Assembly (NCBI GenBank): GCA_025057975.1
Contig: JANWUV010000003.1
Span: 62,001-126,000, forward strand
Origin: Chloracidobacterium sp.
Lineage (GTDB): Bacteria > Acidobacteriota > Blastocatellia > Chloracidobacteriales > Chloracidobacteriaceae
Reading direction: 5' to 3'
DNA: 64,000 nucleotides
Part shown: in pieces, positions 1-8,892 of the stretch
Layout: each line of letters begins with the position of its first letter
How positions within the stretch are numbered: position 1 is the stretch's first letter
Notes under the pieces: generated by a model
Databases searched by the model: none
Seen by the model: only the letters and a program-made list of their open reading frames with translations
Told to the model about the DNA's origin: nothing
Position numbers and translations under genes: made by a program

Positions 1-1044
1 GCTCCGACGGTCAACTCCGACCCGCGCCCAGACGCCGAGCCGCCGTCCCAGCCGCTCGACGCAGACGAGCGCAACAACATCGCGGTGTACGAGCGCGTTA
101 GTCCCGGCGTCGTCAACATCAACACGACTTCCTTTGTTGAGGATTTCTTCTTTGGCGCTTATCCGCAGCAGGGCAGCGGATCGGGTTCAATTATTGATAC
201 AAAGGGACATATCCTGACGAACTACCATGTCATTGAGGGCGCAAGTCGGCTGGATGTCACGCTGTCGGATAATACGTCATACCCGGCGACCGTAGTTGGG
301 GCCGACCCTGACAATGATTTGGCGATTATTCGCATCCAAGCGCCCCCGGAAAGGTTGCGCGTCGTTCCGCTGGGGTCGTCGCGCAACCTGAAGGTCGGCC
401 AAAAGGTGCTGGCGATTGGAAACCCATTTGGGCTGAGCCAGACCCTGACTTCGGGCATCATCAGCGCGTTGGGGCGACCGCTGCGCAGCGAAAACGGTCG
501 CACGATTGAAAACGTCATTCAAACCGACGCCTCAATTAACCCCGGCAATTCGGGCGGGCCGCTGTTGAATTCAGCCGGTGAAATGATTGGTATTAACACG
601 GCGATTTACTCGCCGCGCGGCGGCAGCGTCGGTATTGGTTTCGCCGTGCCGGTGGACATCGCCAAGCAAATCATTCCCGACCTCATTGAGTATGGTCGCG
701 TCCGCCGACCGTGGCTGGGGATTACCGAAACCTACCAGCTCAATGCGCGACTGGCGCAACGTTTGAACTTACCGGTCAGCGAAGGGTTGATTCTGACCGG
801 TATTGCGCCGCGCGGCCCGGCCGCACAAGCGGGCTTGTACGCCAGCGATCGCGTCATTCAGCGCGGCGGGCAAATCGTGATCGGCGATGTGATCATCAGG
901 GTTGGGGACACACCGATCAAGTCGAACGAGGATTTGTACCGGTCGCTGCGGGACAAAAAAATTGGCGACACCGTACCGGTGACGGTGATTCGCGCTGGTC
1001 GGCCGCTCACCATTAGCGTCACGCTTCAGGAACGCCCAAGCTAA
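1..1044 (+). CDS. HtrA/DegP-like periplasmic serine protease, 5' end outside the window
   Basis: The reading frame is open from base 1, so the gene begins upstream; the GTG at 85 lies inside a conserved stretch and is not a real start. The visible part is a trypsin-like S1C protease domain followed by a PDZ domain. The triad can be seen as His in NYHVIEGA, Asp in DPDNDLAIIRI and Ser in NPGNSGGPL. The PDZ domain begins about residue 225 of the visible protein (RRPWLGI) and runs almost to the C-terminus, so this is the single-PDZ DegS/HtrA type. Family members degrade or chaperone misfolded envelope proteins. A proline-rich linker just before the protease domain fits an exported or membrane-anchored N-terminus that is not in view. 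Confidence 0.9.
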   Translation, partial: APTVNSDPRPDAEPPSQPLDADERNNIAVYERVSPGVVNINTTSFVEDFFFGAYPQQGSGSGSIIDTKGHILTNYHVIEGASRLDVTLSDNTSYPATVVGADPDNDLAIIRIQAPPERLRVVPLGSSRNLKVGQKVLAIGNPFGLSQTLTSGIISALGRPLRSENGRTIENVIQTDASINPGNSGGPLLNSAGEMIGINTAIYSPRGGSVGIGFAVPVDIAKQIIPDLIEYGRVRRPWLGITETYQLNARLAQRLNLPVSEGLILTGIAPRGPAAQAGLYASDRVIQRGGQIVIGDVIIRVGDTPIKSNEDLYRSLRDKKIGDTVPVTVIRAGRPLTISVTLQERPS

Positions 1045-1211
1045 AACGCCCATGCCTCAGCTGAAGAACTCAGGTGGACTCGCCCGCACAGGAAAGGGAA
1101 GCTTGAGTCGGTGAGCAGGGTTTTTTTCGTCCTCGACTCGTCAGGGAGGTCGTCTATGTCGTCTATGGTGAGAACGCAGCCGCTTGGCCGGTATGAGGCG
1201 GATGTCGTCAT
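1041..1211 (-). CDS. Possible small protein, 56 aa, unknown
   Basis: A short minus-strand frame lies downstream of murJ. Its ATG at 1211 is preceded by a perfect AAGGAGG (1224-1218) with a 6-base gap, the strongest ribosome-binding site seen in the window. The protein starts MTTSASYRPSGCVL, has an acidic middle (TIDDIDDLPDE) and a Ser-rich tail ending AEAWAF; two Cys, no membrane segment. It ends 4 bases inside the 3' end of the htrA-like gene on the other strand. I do not recognise it. The murJ stop at 1263 lies 51 bases upstream, so it could be the last gene of the ABC transporter-murJ operon. It could also be a chance frame; the case rests mainly on the ribosome-binding site. Confidence 0.4.
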   Translation of the reverse strand: MTTSASYRPSGCVLTIDDIDDLPDESRTKKTLLTDSSFPFLCGRVHLSSSAEAWAF

Positions 1212-1262
1212 TGGATTCCTCCTTATGAACAAAGCGGCGTTCGGTAATGAGGCGTACGGAAC

Positions 1263-2867
1263 TCAATCTTCTGTCGGGCGACCGCTGAGACGACGCAGCC
1301 CGGCGCGCAAGTCCATCGGGGCAATCCCTAAGACGACCGTCGCCGCAAGGTACAGCGTGCCGTAAAGCGCCAAGCCGCCCAAATCCACCAACCACCGGGC
1401 CGTACTCGCTTGAGTCAAGCTCTGCCCCACCAGCGCTGTCGCCGCCCACGCGCCGGCGGCGGCGAGCAAGGCGCAGAGCCAGAGACCGGTCAGTTCAAAG
1501 CCGTCGGTCGCCATCGGCCCTAGAACGCGCTGAAGCGCCCGGCGCAACAGAAAAAACTCGACCCACGCTGCTGCGCCGGACGCCGCCGCCAGTCCGGCCA
1601 CGCCCCACAGACGCGGCAGCCCCAGCCAGCCGGGCGCGTACAGCGCCGCCGCCGCCCCACCCGCCGCCCCCAACGTCACCCGCGCAAGCGCGTACCGCAG
1701 CGGCGTCCGCGTGTCGCCCAGCGCGTAGAAGCCGGAAGCGTAAAGCCGCGCCTGCGTCGCCGCCCGCAAGCCCACCGCCGCCGCCGCCAGCGTCAGCCAG
1801 ACCGCCGCCGCCGCCCGGTCGTCAAAGCGTCCGCCGCGATACAGCACGCCGATAATGCTTCCGCCCAACGCCAAAAACGCGACGCCGGAGGGAATCACGA
1901 AAAACGACATCCGCCGGGCGGCGTGGGTCAGCCGCTCGCGCATCTGTGCGGCGACCGCTTCGCGCTCCCCTGTGGCGCTCGCCAGCGCCGGAAGCTCCGC
2001 CGCTGAAATCGCCATGCCGAACAGACTGACCGGCAGCATGTACACATCCTGCGCATAGCCCAAGACGCCGACCGCTCCCGGCGAAACAAGACTAGCCACG
2101 ATGTTGTCCAAATAGCCGCTGATTTGCGCGACGCCGCGACTCATCAGCGCCGGAAGGAAGTTGCGAACGACCTCGCGCGTCGGGGCGAAATCCAGCCGCA
2201 GTGAGACAACCAACGGCGAGGCTGCACGCCAAACCGCCGGAAGCTGTACGGCGAACATCACGACGCTCCCGACTACCGCGCCCCACGTTGTCCAAACGAC
2301 AAGCTGTTCAAGCGGTCGGCCGCCGAACAGCAGCAGCGTAGCGATGACGACAAGATTGAGCGCCGCCGGCGCGGCGTAGGGCAGCAGAAACCGCCGGTGG
2401 CTGTTGAGTACGCCCAAGCACCACGCCGACAGCACCAAAACGCCGACGCCCGGAAAGAAAATCCTCACCAGCCGCGTCGTCAGCGTGTAGGTTTCGCCCG
2501 TAAAGCCCGGTGCAATGAACTGCGTCAGCCACGGTGCCAGCGCCACGCCCAGTGCCACCAACACTGACACCGCGACGCAGAGCAAGCCGAAAATCGCGCC
2601 GGCCAACCGTCCGGCGTCTTCCGCGCGACCTTCGGCCAACAGGCGCGAGTAGGCCGGAATAAACGACGCCGACAACGCGCCCTCGCCAAGCAGGTTCTGC
2701 AAAACGTTCGGGATGCGCTGCGCCGCGCGATAAACGCCGGCCAAGTCGGAGTCGCCAAAGTAGTAGGCAAACACCTTGTTGCGGACGAGTCCTGACAGCC
2801 GACTGACGAGAATCCCCAGCCCGACCAGCAACGACGCCGAAACCTTCGGTAGCGTCGGGATGCGCAT
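1263..2867 (-). CDS. murJ: Lipid II flippase MurJ (MviN family)
   Basis: MurJ moves lipid II across the inner membrane for peptidoglycan synthesis. The 534-residue protein opens with LVSRLSGLVRNKVFAYYFG, the conserved MviN N-terminus containing the family's essential Arg-rich loop, and continues as a long series of hydrophobic segments (about 14 helices by eye), with AAQRIPNVLQNLLGEGALS in the first third, also typical. Length matches the family. It follows an MsbA-like ABC transporter gene on the same strand with a 29-base gap, so the two probably share a transcript. A short candidate gene lies downstream. No truncation or frameshift seen. Confidence 0.95.
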   Translation of the reverse strand: MRIPTLPKVSASLLVGLGILVSRLSGLVRNKVFAYYFGDSDLAGVYRAAQRIPNVLQNLLGEGALSASFIPAYSRLLAEGRAEDAGRLAGAIFGLLCVAVSVLVALGVALAPWLTQFIAPGFTGETYTLTTRLVRIFFPGVGVLVLSAWCLGVLNSHRRFLLPYAAPAALNLVVIATLLLFGGRPLEQLVVWTTWGAVVGSVVMFAVQLPAVWRAASPLVVSLRLDFAPTREVVRNFLPALMSRGVAQISGYLDNIVASLVSPGAVGVLGYAQDVYMLPVSLFGMAISAAELPALASATGEREAVAAQMRERLTHAARRMSFFVIPSGVAFLALGGSIIGVLYRGGRFDDRAAAAVWLTLAAAAVGLRAATQARLYASGFYALGDTRTPLRYALARVTLGAAGGAAAALYAPGWLGLPRLWGVAGLAAASGAAAWVEFFLLRRALQRVLGPMATDGFELTGLWLCALLAAAGAWAATALVGQSLTQASTARWLVDLGGLALYGTLYLAATVVLGIAPMDLRAGLRRLSGRPTED

Positions 2868-2896
2868 CTTTCCCGGCCTCGTCAGTCGCCGTCCCG

Positions 2897-4741
2897 TCAG
2901 AGCGCGGCAAGTTCGGCTTCCAGCTTCTGCCGCTCGTAGAGCGCCGCGTACCGCCCGCCCAGCGCGAGCAGCTGCGCGTGCGTTCCCTGCTCGACAATCC
3001 GTCCGTCTTCGAGAAACACAATGTGGTCGGCGTCCTTGACGGTCGAAATCCGATGGGCGATGAGGATGGTTGTCCTTCCGCGCATGACTTCCCGCAAATG
3101 CCCCAGAATGCGCGCCTCCGTATCGGCATCCACCGCCGACAGCGCATCGTCGAGAATCAGGATTTTCGGATTGCGCAGCAGCGCGCGGGCCAGCGCCGTC
3201 CGCTGCTTTTGTCCGCCGGAAAGCGTAATGCCGCGCTCGCCAACGACGGTTTCAAAGCCTTTCGGAAATCGCTCCACATCCTCGCGCAGTCCGGCCTGCT
3301 CAGCCGCCTGCACGATGGCTTCCGGCGACGCTTGTTCGACGCCGAAAGCGATGTTGGCGGCGATGGTGTCGCTGAAGAGAAAACTTTCCTGCTGCGCATA
3401 GCCGATGGCGGCCCGGAGTTGATGCAGCGGGTAGTCGTGAATGGGACGACCGTCAATGAAAAGCGTCCCCGGCGGCGCGTCAAGCAAACGCGGGATGAGA
3501 TTCGCCAGCGTACTCTTACCCGCGCCCGTCGGGCCAATCACGGCCAGCGTCGTCCCGCGTGGAATCCTAAGCGAAACATCGCGCAACGCCGGTGGACGCG
3601 GCGCTGCGTCCGGGCTGGGGTAAGTGAAGGTTAAGCCCCGAAACTCAATGTCGCCTTCGATGGGCGGCAACTGCGAGACGGCCGTCGCGTCGTGGATGGC
3701 CGGCGCTTCGTCAAGGATTTTGGAAAGCCGTCCCATGCTCGCCAGTCCGCGCTGCGTCAGGTTGACGACCCACCCCAGCGCAATCATCGGCCAGACCAGC
3801 ATCGTCAGATAGAGGTTGAACTCCACGAATTGCCCCAGCGTCAGTTCGCCGCGCAGGACAAGCCGCCCGCCGTACCACAGGACAATCGCCGGCCCAAGTC
3901 CGAACAAGATGTCCAGCACGGGACGAAAAAGCGCCGATAATCTGACCAGTTGCAGGTTACGCCGGACAAACTCGCGGTTCATGGCGTCAAAGGCGGCTTC
4001 TTCGGCGGCTTCCTGCGCGAAGGCGCGCACCACGCGCACGCCCGAAAAGTTTTCCTGCGCCTTGGCCGTGACTAAACCAAAGTATTCCTGAATCTGCTCC
4101 GAACGCTCGTGGATGCGCGCGCCGAAGTACTTGGTCGCCGCCGCCGCCAGCGGCAGAGTCATCAGGGCGAAGGCCGTGAGCGTAACGTTGACGGCGAGCA
4201 TTGCCGGTAAAATCAACGCCACAGTAAACAGCGTGTTGAGGCCGTAGAGTACCGCCGGCCCAATCAGCATGCGTACTGCGCCGATGTCGTTCGTCGCGCG
4301 CGACATCAGATCGCCAATCCGCTGGCGATGAAAGAACGCCGGCGGCTGCTGTTGCAGGTGCGCGTAAAAGGCGTTGCGCAGGTCGTACTCAATATCCCGC
4401 GAACGATTAATGAGAATGCGCCGCTGCCAGAACAAAAACAGCCCCCGTACCGCCGCAATCCCGATGACCAGCAGCGCGTAACGCGCCACTTTTTCCCGCG
4501 TGACGCCGGCGCGAAGGTCGTCTACGGCCGTCCGAATGACCTGCGGCGACCAAAGATTGACGTAGGCGCTCGCCAAAATGAACGCGCCGCCCAGCGCGAA
4601 GCTCCACCGGTAGGGCGCGCAAAACCCCATCAGTCGGCGCCATGGCGTCGGCGGTGGCGTCAGTGGGTGCGTGGTTGCTTGGGTTGTTTGTGAGACGGCG
4701 CGCGTTGAGGCGAGCGAAGCGGTCGGTGTGGAAAGCGTCAT
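2897..4741 (-). CDS. ABC exporter half-transporter, MsbA/BmrA type
   Basis: A 614-residue fusion of a six-helix membrane domain (about residues 35-330) and an ATP-binding domain (about 370-610). Visible nucleotide-binding motifs are Walker A GPTGAGKST, Q-loop YAQQESFLF, signature LSGGQKQR, Walker B ILILDDALSAVD and the switch His in IAHRIS. Type IV exporters of this form act as dimers and export lipids or drugs; lipid A-core is one possible substrate because lpxK is present elsewhere in the window, but the substrate cannot be read from sequence. The frame stays open to 4939, but the upstream part is basic, low in hydrophobic residues and overlaps the divergent peptidase start, so I chose the ATG at 4741. 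It lies upstream of murJ with a 29-base gap. Confidence 0.92.
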   Translation of the reverse strand: MTLSTPTASLASTRAVSQTTQATTHPLTPPPTPWRRLMGFCAPYRWSFALGGAFILASAYVNLWSPQVIRTAVDDLRAGVTREKVARYALLVIGIAAVRGLFLFWQRRILINRSRDIEYDLRNAFYAHLQQQPPAFFHRQRIGDLMSRATNDIGAVRMLIGPAVLYGLNTLFTVALILPAMLAVNVTLTAFALMTLPLAAAATKYFGARIHERSEQIQEYFGLVTAKAQENFSGVRVVRAFAQEAAEEAAFDAMNREFVRRNLQLVRLSALFRPVLDILFGLGPAIVLWYGGRLVLRGELTLGQFVEFNLYLTMLVWPMIALGWVVNLTQRGLASMGRLSKILDEAPAIHDATAVSQLPPIEGDIEFRGLTFTYPSPDAAPRPPALRDVSLRIPRGTTLAVIGPTGAGKSTLANLIPRLLDAPPGTLFIDGRPIHDYPLHQLRAAIGYAQQESFLFSDTIAANIAFGVEQASPEAIVQAAEQAGLREDVERFPKGFETVVGERGITLSGGQKQRTALARALLRNPKILILDDALSAVDADTEARILGHLREVMRGRTTILIAHRISTVKDADHIVFLEDGRIVEQGTHAQLLALGGRYAALYERQKLEAELAAL

Positions 4742-4937
4742 ACGGGCGAATGCCGCGAGCGAACGCGAAGGTGACAGCCGGGGGAACCCCGGCGCGAAAG
4801 CGTGTTTATAGCCGAGTCGGGTGCGGTTGACACGTCGCGCCGGCTGACGATTGACGCGCCCTGAAGCGCTCGCCCAACATAACCGCTGACGCCGCCGACA
4901 AAGCGTCGGCCATCCCAGCTTGTTACTGACCGCCGCC

Positions 4938-6398
4938 ATGCGTTTCTGCTTGGTCGTCCTGTTGCTCCTGTGTTGGCTGTCCGCGCCGGGATTGGCGTTG
5001 CCGCCGGGTGCGACCTACCGGGCTGTTCAGAAGCCCAAGCCTGCGCGCCTTCCGCCGTCCGACGACCGCGCGCCGACCGAATACGCCCAGCTTTTCAACC
5101 GCCGCCTCGCCAACGGGCTGGAGGTCATCGTCTATGAAGACCACGCTGTACCGCTGGTGACGATTGAGCTGGCCTGTCGCAACGGCTCTTACACCGAACC
5201 GCCTGAACTCAACGGTCTGTCGCACCTTTATGAGCACATGTTCTTCAAGGCTAATCGCGCCGTGAAGAACCAAGAGGAGTACCTGCGCGCCATCGGCGAA
5301 CTGGGCATCATTTACAACGGTACGACGCAGACGGAATTGGTCAACTACTACTTCACAACGTTGAGCCGCCACCTGCCGACAGCGCTGCGCTTTATGCGCG
5401 ACGCCGCCCTGTATCCCGCCTTTGATGAAGAAGAGTTCGCCCGTGAAAAAGAAGTCGTCCTTGGCGAGATTGACCGCAACGAATCCAACCCATACCACTA
5501 CCTCTCAACCGAAATGACCCGCCGGCTGTTCGCTGTGTACACCAGCCGCAAAAATCCACTTGGCACACGCGAAACCGTCGCTAAGGCGACGACCGACCAG
5601 ATGCGGCTCATTCAACAGCGCTACTACATCCCAAACAACGCGGCGGTGTTGGTGGCGGGCGACGTACAGCCCGAAGAAGCTTTTCGTCTTGTCGCGCAGT
5701 ATTTCGGCGACTGGCCGCGCGGCGACGACCCCTTCGAGAAGTACCCGCTCGTTGAGCATCCGCCGCTGAACAAAAGCGAAGGCGTCGTCGTGACCCAGCC
5801 GGTGCAGACGGTGACGTTTCAGATCGGCTGGCATGGCCCCTCAATTGGCAAGGACAACGCGGCGACCTACGCAGCGGATGTGTTTTCGTTCATTCTGCGG
5901 CAGCCGAACTCGCGTTTTCAGCGCGCGCTCGTGGACAGCGGGCTGACGACGAGCGTGGATTTGATCTATCTCACGCAGCGCAACGTCGGGCCGATTACAC
6001 TGACCTTCCAGACGACGCCGGACAAAGCGCGCGCCGCGCTCAAGGCCGTCTATGCCGAAATCGCGCACTTCGCCGACCCAGACTATTTCACCGATGAAGA
6101 ACTCGCCGTCGCCAAGACCCTGCTCGAAGCCGACGACTTATTTTCCCGTGAGAAGGTCAGCGAACACATTCACTCGCTGAGTTTCTGGTGGGCTTCGACG
6201 GGGCTGGATTACTTCCGTGGGTATCTCCCGACGCTGCGTAAGACCTCGCGGGCGGACATTCAGCGTTATCTGCGCAAGTACATCCTCGGACAGCCGCACG
6301 TGACCGTGGCGTTGATGTCGCCGGAGGCGCAGGCAAGCCTGAAACTGACGGAAGCTGAACTGATTGGTGAACCGGGTTGGGCGGCGGCCGGTCAGTAG
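4938..6398 (+). CDS. Secreted M16 (insulinase/processing-peptidase family) zinc peptidase
   Basis: The 486-residue protein starts with a clear signal peptide (MRFCLVVLLLLCWLSAPGLA), so it should work in the periplasm or outside. The inverted zinc-binding motif HxxEH is intact as HLYEH (H96, E99, H100), with the downstream glutamate region EEFAREKEVVLGEIDRNE. Two M16 halves can be followed: the catalytic N-terminal domain and an inactive C-terminal domain with the usual RYYIPNNAAVLVAGDV strand. M16 peptidases often act as pairs, but no second M16 gene is adjacent. The TTG at 4920 is in frame, but ATG 4938 puts the signal peptide at the N-terminus. Its last 7 bases overlap the 3' end of ribE on the opposite strand. 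Confidence 0.92.
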   Translation: MRFCLVVLLLLCWLSAPGLALPPGATYRAVQKPKPARLPPSDDRAPTEYAQLFNRRLANGLEVIVYEDHAVPLVTIELACRNGSYTEPPELNGLSHLYEHMFFKANRAVKNQEEYLRAIGELGIIYNGTTQTELVNYYFTTLSRHLPTALRFMRDAALYPAFDEEEFAREKEVVLGEIDRNESNPYHYLSTEMTRRLFAVYTSRKNPLGTRETVAKATTDQMRLIQQRYYIPNNAAVLVAGDVQPEEAFRLVAQYFGDWPRGDDPFEKYPLVEHPPLNKSEGVVVTQPVQTVTFQIGWHGPSIGKDNAATYAADVFSFILRQPNSRFQRALVDSGLTTSVDLIYLTQRNVGPITLTFQTTPDKARAALKAVYAEIAHFADPDYFTDEELAVAKTLLEADDLFSREKVSEHIHSLSFWWASTGLDYFRGYLPTLRKTSRADIQRYLRKYILGQPHVTVALMSPEAQASLKLTEAELIGEPGWAAAGQ

Positions 6399-7042
6399 CC
6401 CAACGCGCGCAGGCGCTCCACCGTCAAGGGCGACGGCGCAGGGGCTGCGGGCGACAAGTGACTCACCAGCCGCTCGACGTACTTAGCCAGCACATCAGCT
6501 TCAAGGTTGACGGCCGCGCCCGGCTTGAGTCGGGACAGCGTTGTCCAGTCGAGCGTCGTCGGGATGACGGCGATTTCAAACCAATCCTCGCCCAGCGCCG
6601 CCACCGTGAGGCTCACGCCGTCCACGGCGATGCTGCCTTTGTGAACCAAGTAGCGTCCGATTTCCGGTGGAAAACCGAAGCGCATCGTGACCGAGTTGCC
6701 GCTGGGTCGGCGTGAGAGGAAGCGCCCGACGGCGTCCACGTGACCCTGGACGATGTGACCGCCCAAGCGCGCGCCGACAGCCACCGCACGCTCCAAATTG
6801 ACGCCGTCGCCCGTCCGCAACGCGCCCAAGTTGGACACTCGCAGGGTTTCTTCCGAGGCGTCGGCCGTGAAGCCAGTCGCCGTCAGCGACGTGACGGTGA
6901 GGCAGACGCCGTTGACGGCGATACTGTCGCCGCGCTTCGTCCCTTCAAGCACGGTCTGTGCGGCGACGGCCAAGACGCCGCCGCTTGCGCGCCGGTCAAG
7001 CCGCTCGACGCGGCCGACTTCCTCGATGATACCGGTAAACAT
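6392..7042 (-). CDS. ribE: Riboflavin synthase, alpha subunit
   Basis: It converts two 6,7-dimethyl-8-ribityllumazine molecules into riboflavin plus a pyrimidine. The 216-residue protein has the family's duplicated structure: MFTGIIEEVG opens the first barrel, with SIAVNGVCLTV inside it, and the second barrel repeats the pattern with SIAVDGVSLTV. A GHIVQGHVD segment sits between them as in other RibE proteins. Length is typical. The start lies 9 bases after the stop of a thioredoxin-fold gene, so the two are co-transcribed. No other riboflavin genes and no FMN riboswitch were seen near it. The 3' end overlaps the M16 peptidase gene by 7 bases. Confidence 0.96.
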   Translation of the reverse strand: MFTGIIEEVGRVERLDRRASGGVLAVAAQTVLEGTKRGDSIAVNGVCLTVTSLTATGFTADASEETLRVSNLGALRTGDGVNLERAVAVGARLGGHIVQGHVDAVGRFLSRRPSGNSVTMRFGFPPEIGRYLVHKGSIAVDGVSLTVAALGEDWFEIAVIPTTLDWTTLSRLKPGAAVNLEADVLAKYVERLVSHLSPAAPAPSPLTVERLRALGY

Positions 7043-7051
7043 AGGTCGGCG

Positions 7052-7630
7052 TTAGGCGTAGGCGGGCGCGTTGCCAGGACGCCACTTGATGTTGCACCCG
7101 ACGCTCGGCTTCTGGTCGGGTAGAGGCGGCTCGCCAGCTAGCGCAGCGTCAAGCGCGCGACGGAGGTCAGCGCCAGTGACAGGGAGACCATTTCCAGGAC
7201 GGCTGTCGTCCATCTGCCCGCGATAAACGAGTTTCCGCGCGCGGTCATAGACGAAGAAATCCGGCGTGCAGGCGGCTTGGAAAGCTTTGGCGACTTCCTG
7301 TGTGGCGTCGAACACGTAGGGAAAATGAAAATCCAGCTCGCGCGCCATCGCCCGCAACATGTCCGGGCTGTCCTCCGGATAGGCCGATATGTCATTGGAA
7401 CTGATGGCGACGACGCCGACGCCCTTGGGGATGTACTCATTCGCCAACGCCGCCAGTTCAACTTGGACATGTTTGACGTAAGGGCAGTGGCGACAGATGA
7501 ACATGACCAGCAGCACGGGAAACTCGGCGAAGGTCGCCAGTGAAACATCCTGTCCGGTCGTGACATCCGGCAGCGTGAAATCCGGGGCCGGCGTTCCCAA
7601 CGCCGGCATCGTGGATGGCGTCAGAGCCAT
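7052..7630 (-). CDS. Thioredoxin-fold peroxiredoxin/TlpA-like protein
   Basis: A 192-residue redoxin of the AhpC/TSA-ResA superfamily. It begins with the conserved PAPDFTLPDV strand and carries a CRHC active site (C46, C49) in the segment MFICRHCPYVKH; a cis-proline region is seen as ACTPDFFVYD. The CxxC with HCPYVKH is typical of a cytoplasmic family often annotated as thioredoxin-like or alkyl hydroperoxide reductase-like, whose substrate is not settled. No signal peptide or membrane anchor is visible. AAAGGAG lies 10 bases before the ATG. It is the first gene of a two-gene unit with ribE. Confidence 0.85.
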   Translation of the reverse strand: MALTPSTMPALGTPAPDFTLPDVTTGQDVSLATFAEFPVLLVMFICRHCPYVKHVQVELAALANEYIPKGVGVVAISSNDISAYPEDSPDMLRAMARELDFHFPYVFDATQEVAKAFQAACTPDFFVYDRARKLVYRGQMDDSRPGNGLPVTGADLRRALDAALAGEPPLPDQKPSVGCNIKWRPGNAPAYA

Positions 7631-7917
7631 GACAGAGCTTCTCCTTTGGAACTATAGTGGCGAAATTTCTACGCTGAAGGCGGCGCGTTTGCAAATGCGG
7701 CTGGCTTAAAACCCCTACAACTGCGTTTCCACCCCTAGAGGCAGCTTCTTCCGGTCGAGCGATGGGTTTGTAACACGCCGTTAAGGCTTTTCCGGTTTCA
7801 TAAGAGCCTGCATCAACAATAACTCCACTTGCCCCGGCCGCTTTCACCCCGAAGCGGCGGCAATCTTGGTAAAGCTCTGCGCCACCGTTTGGCGTCGCTA
7901 AAAGGAGACAAGAAGGA

Positions 7918-8775
7918 ATGTTAAGGCGATTGGTGGTGATGAAACCTCAGAGACCGGTTTTGATTGGCTGGTGTGTCCTGTTGACCTGCTGGTTCGCAGG
8001 TGCGGCGTGCGACCGCGACGCGACTAATCCGGGCGGCGCTGTGAGTGTCGTTCCACGTGCTAAAAGCGCTGCGCCGACCCTTGACCCCAACAACCTGCCC
8101 AAAACAATGGCCGGTGTGGCCGGCATTGAACTCGTCCTAATTCCAGCCGGCGAGTTCACTATGGGTGACCCTAGCGGCGAGCCGGACGAACAGCCTACCC
8201 ACCGCGTCGTCATTAGCCAACCGTTTTACCTCGGCAAGTACGAGGTCACACAAGCTCAGTGGAAACAAATCATGGGCAGCAACCCCAGCAAGTTTGTCGG
8301 CGACGACCTGCCGGTGGACAGTGTTTCTTGGAAGGATGTCCAGGCATTTATTCAGCGTTTGAATGACGCTGGCGACCCGTTTTTTTACCGTCTCCCAACG
8401 GAAGCCGAGTGGGAATACGCCTGTCGCGCTGGAACAACCGGTAAGTATGCGGGTGAGCTGGGGGCTTCCGCTTGGTACTTTGACAACGCCGGCGGAAAAA
8501 CACACCCAGTAGGCAAAAAAGCCCCGAATGCGTTTGGCCTGCATGACATGCACGGCAACGTCCGCGAGTGGTGCCAGGACTGGTACGACGATCTTTACTA
8601 CAAGAAGACACCGGTGGACGACCCAACAGGGCCGACCAACGGCTTGTGGCGCGTAATTCGGGGCGGCTCGTACCTTGCCAACAGCGCCGCCTGCCGGTCG
8701 GCGGTACGATATAAGCTTGACCCGGAACTGAGACTCGACTCCGTTGGGTTTCGGATTGCGGCGAGTGTTCGTTAG
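7918..8775 (+). CDS. Formylglycine-generating-enzyme (SUMF1) domain protein, exported, probable lipoprotein
   Basis: The 285-residue protein has a hydrophobic N-terminus ending AGAACD, a weak lipobox. A full FGE-sulfatase fold follows: LIPAGEFTMGDPSGEPDEQP, KYEVTQAQWKQIMG, RLPTEAEWEYACRAG, NAFGLHDMHGNVREWCQDW and RGGSYLANSAACR, ending VGFRIA. Authentic FGE oxidises a sulfatase Cys, but most bacterial members of this domain have other or unknown roles, and no sulfatase is nearby. The start has AAAGGAG at 7901-7907 and a second purine run directly before ATG. The 287-base region upstream is shared with the divergent thioredoxin-fold gene and holds the leaders of both genes; I saw no convincing promoter pair there. 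Confidence 0.88.
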   Translation: MLRRLVVMKPQRPVLIGWCVLLTCWFAGAACDRDATNPGGAVSVVPRAKSAAPTLDPNNLPKTMAGVAGIELVLIPAGEFTMGDPSGEPDEQPTHRVVISQPFYLGKYEVTQAQWKQIMGSNPSKFVGDDLPVDSVSWKDVQAFIQRLNDAGDPFFYRLPTEAEWEYACRAGTTGKYAGELGASAWYFDNAGGKTHPVGKKAPNAFGLHDMHGNVREWCQDWYDDLYYKKTPVDDPTGPTNGLWRVIRGGSYLANSAACRSAVRYKLDPELRLDSVGFRIAASVR

Positions 8776-8892
8776 AGCAGTTTCTAAGGGAGTATAACGC
8801 CATCACCCCAGCGTGACGGTCGGCGAGCGTCGTCGGCCAGCGGCGCTTCTCTCAGCCCACAAGACGGGCGACACAAGCGCAGTCGTGAAAGC

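Noticed and set aside
1080-1130. Terminator for the htrA-like gene near the T run at 1120
   Set aside because: Only a loose GACTC/GAGTC pair is present and it is not next to the T run.
4742-4939. N-terminal extension of the ABC exporter to 4939
   Set aside because: The extra 66 residues are basic and low-complexity, overlap the divergent peptidase start and are absent from the family.
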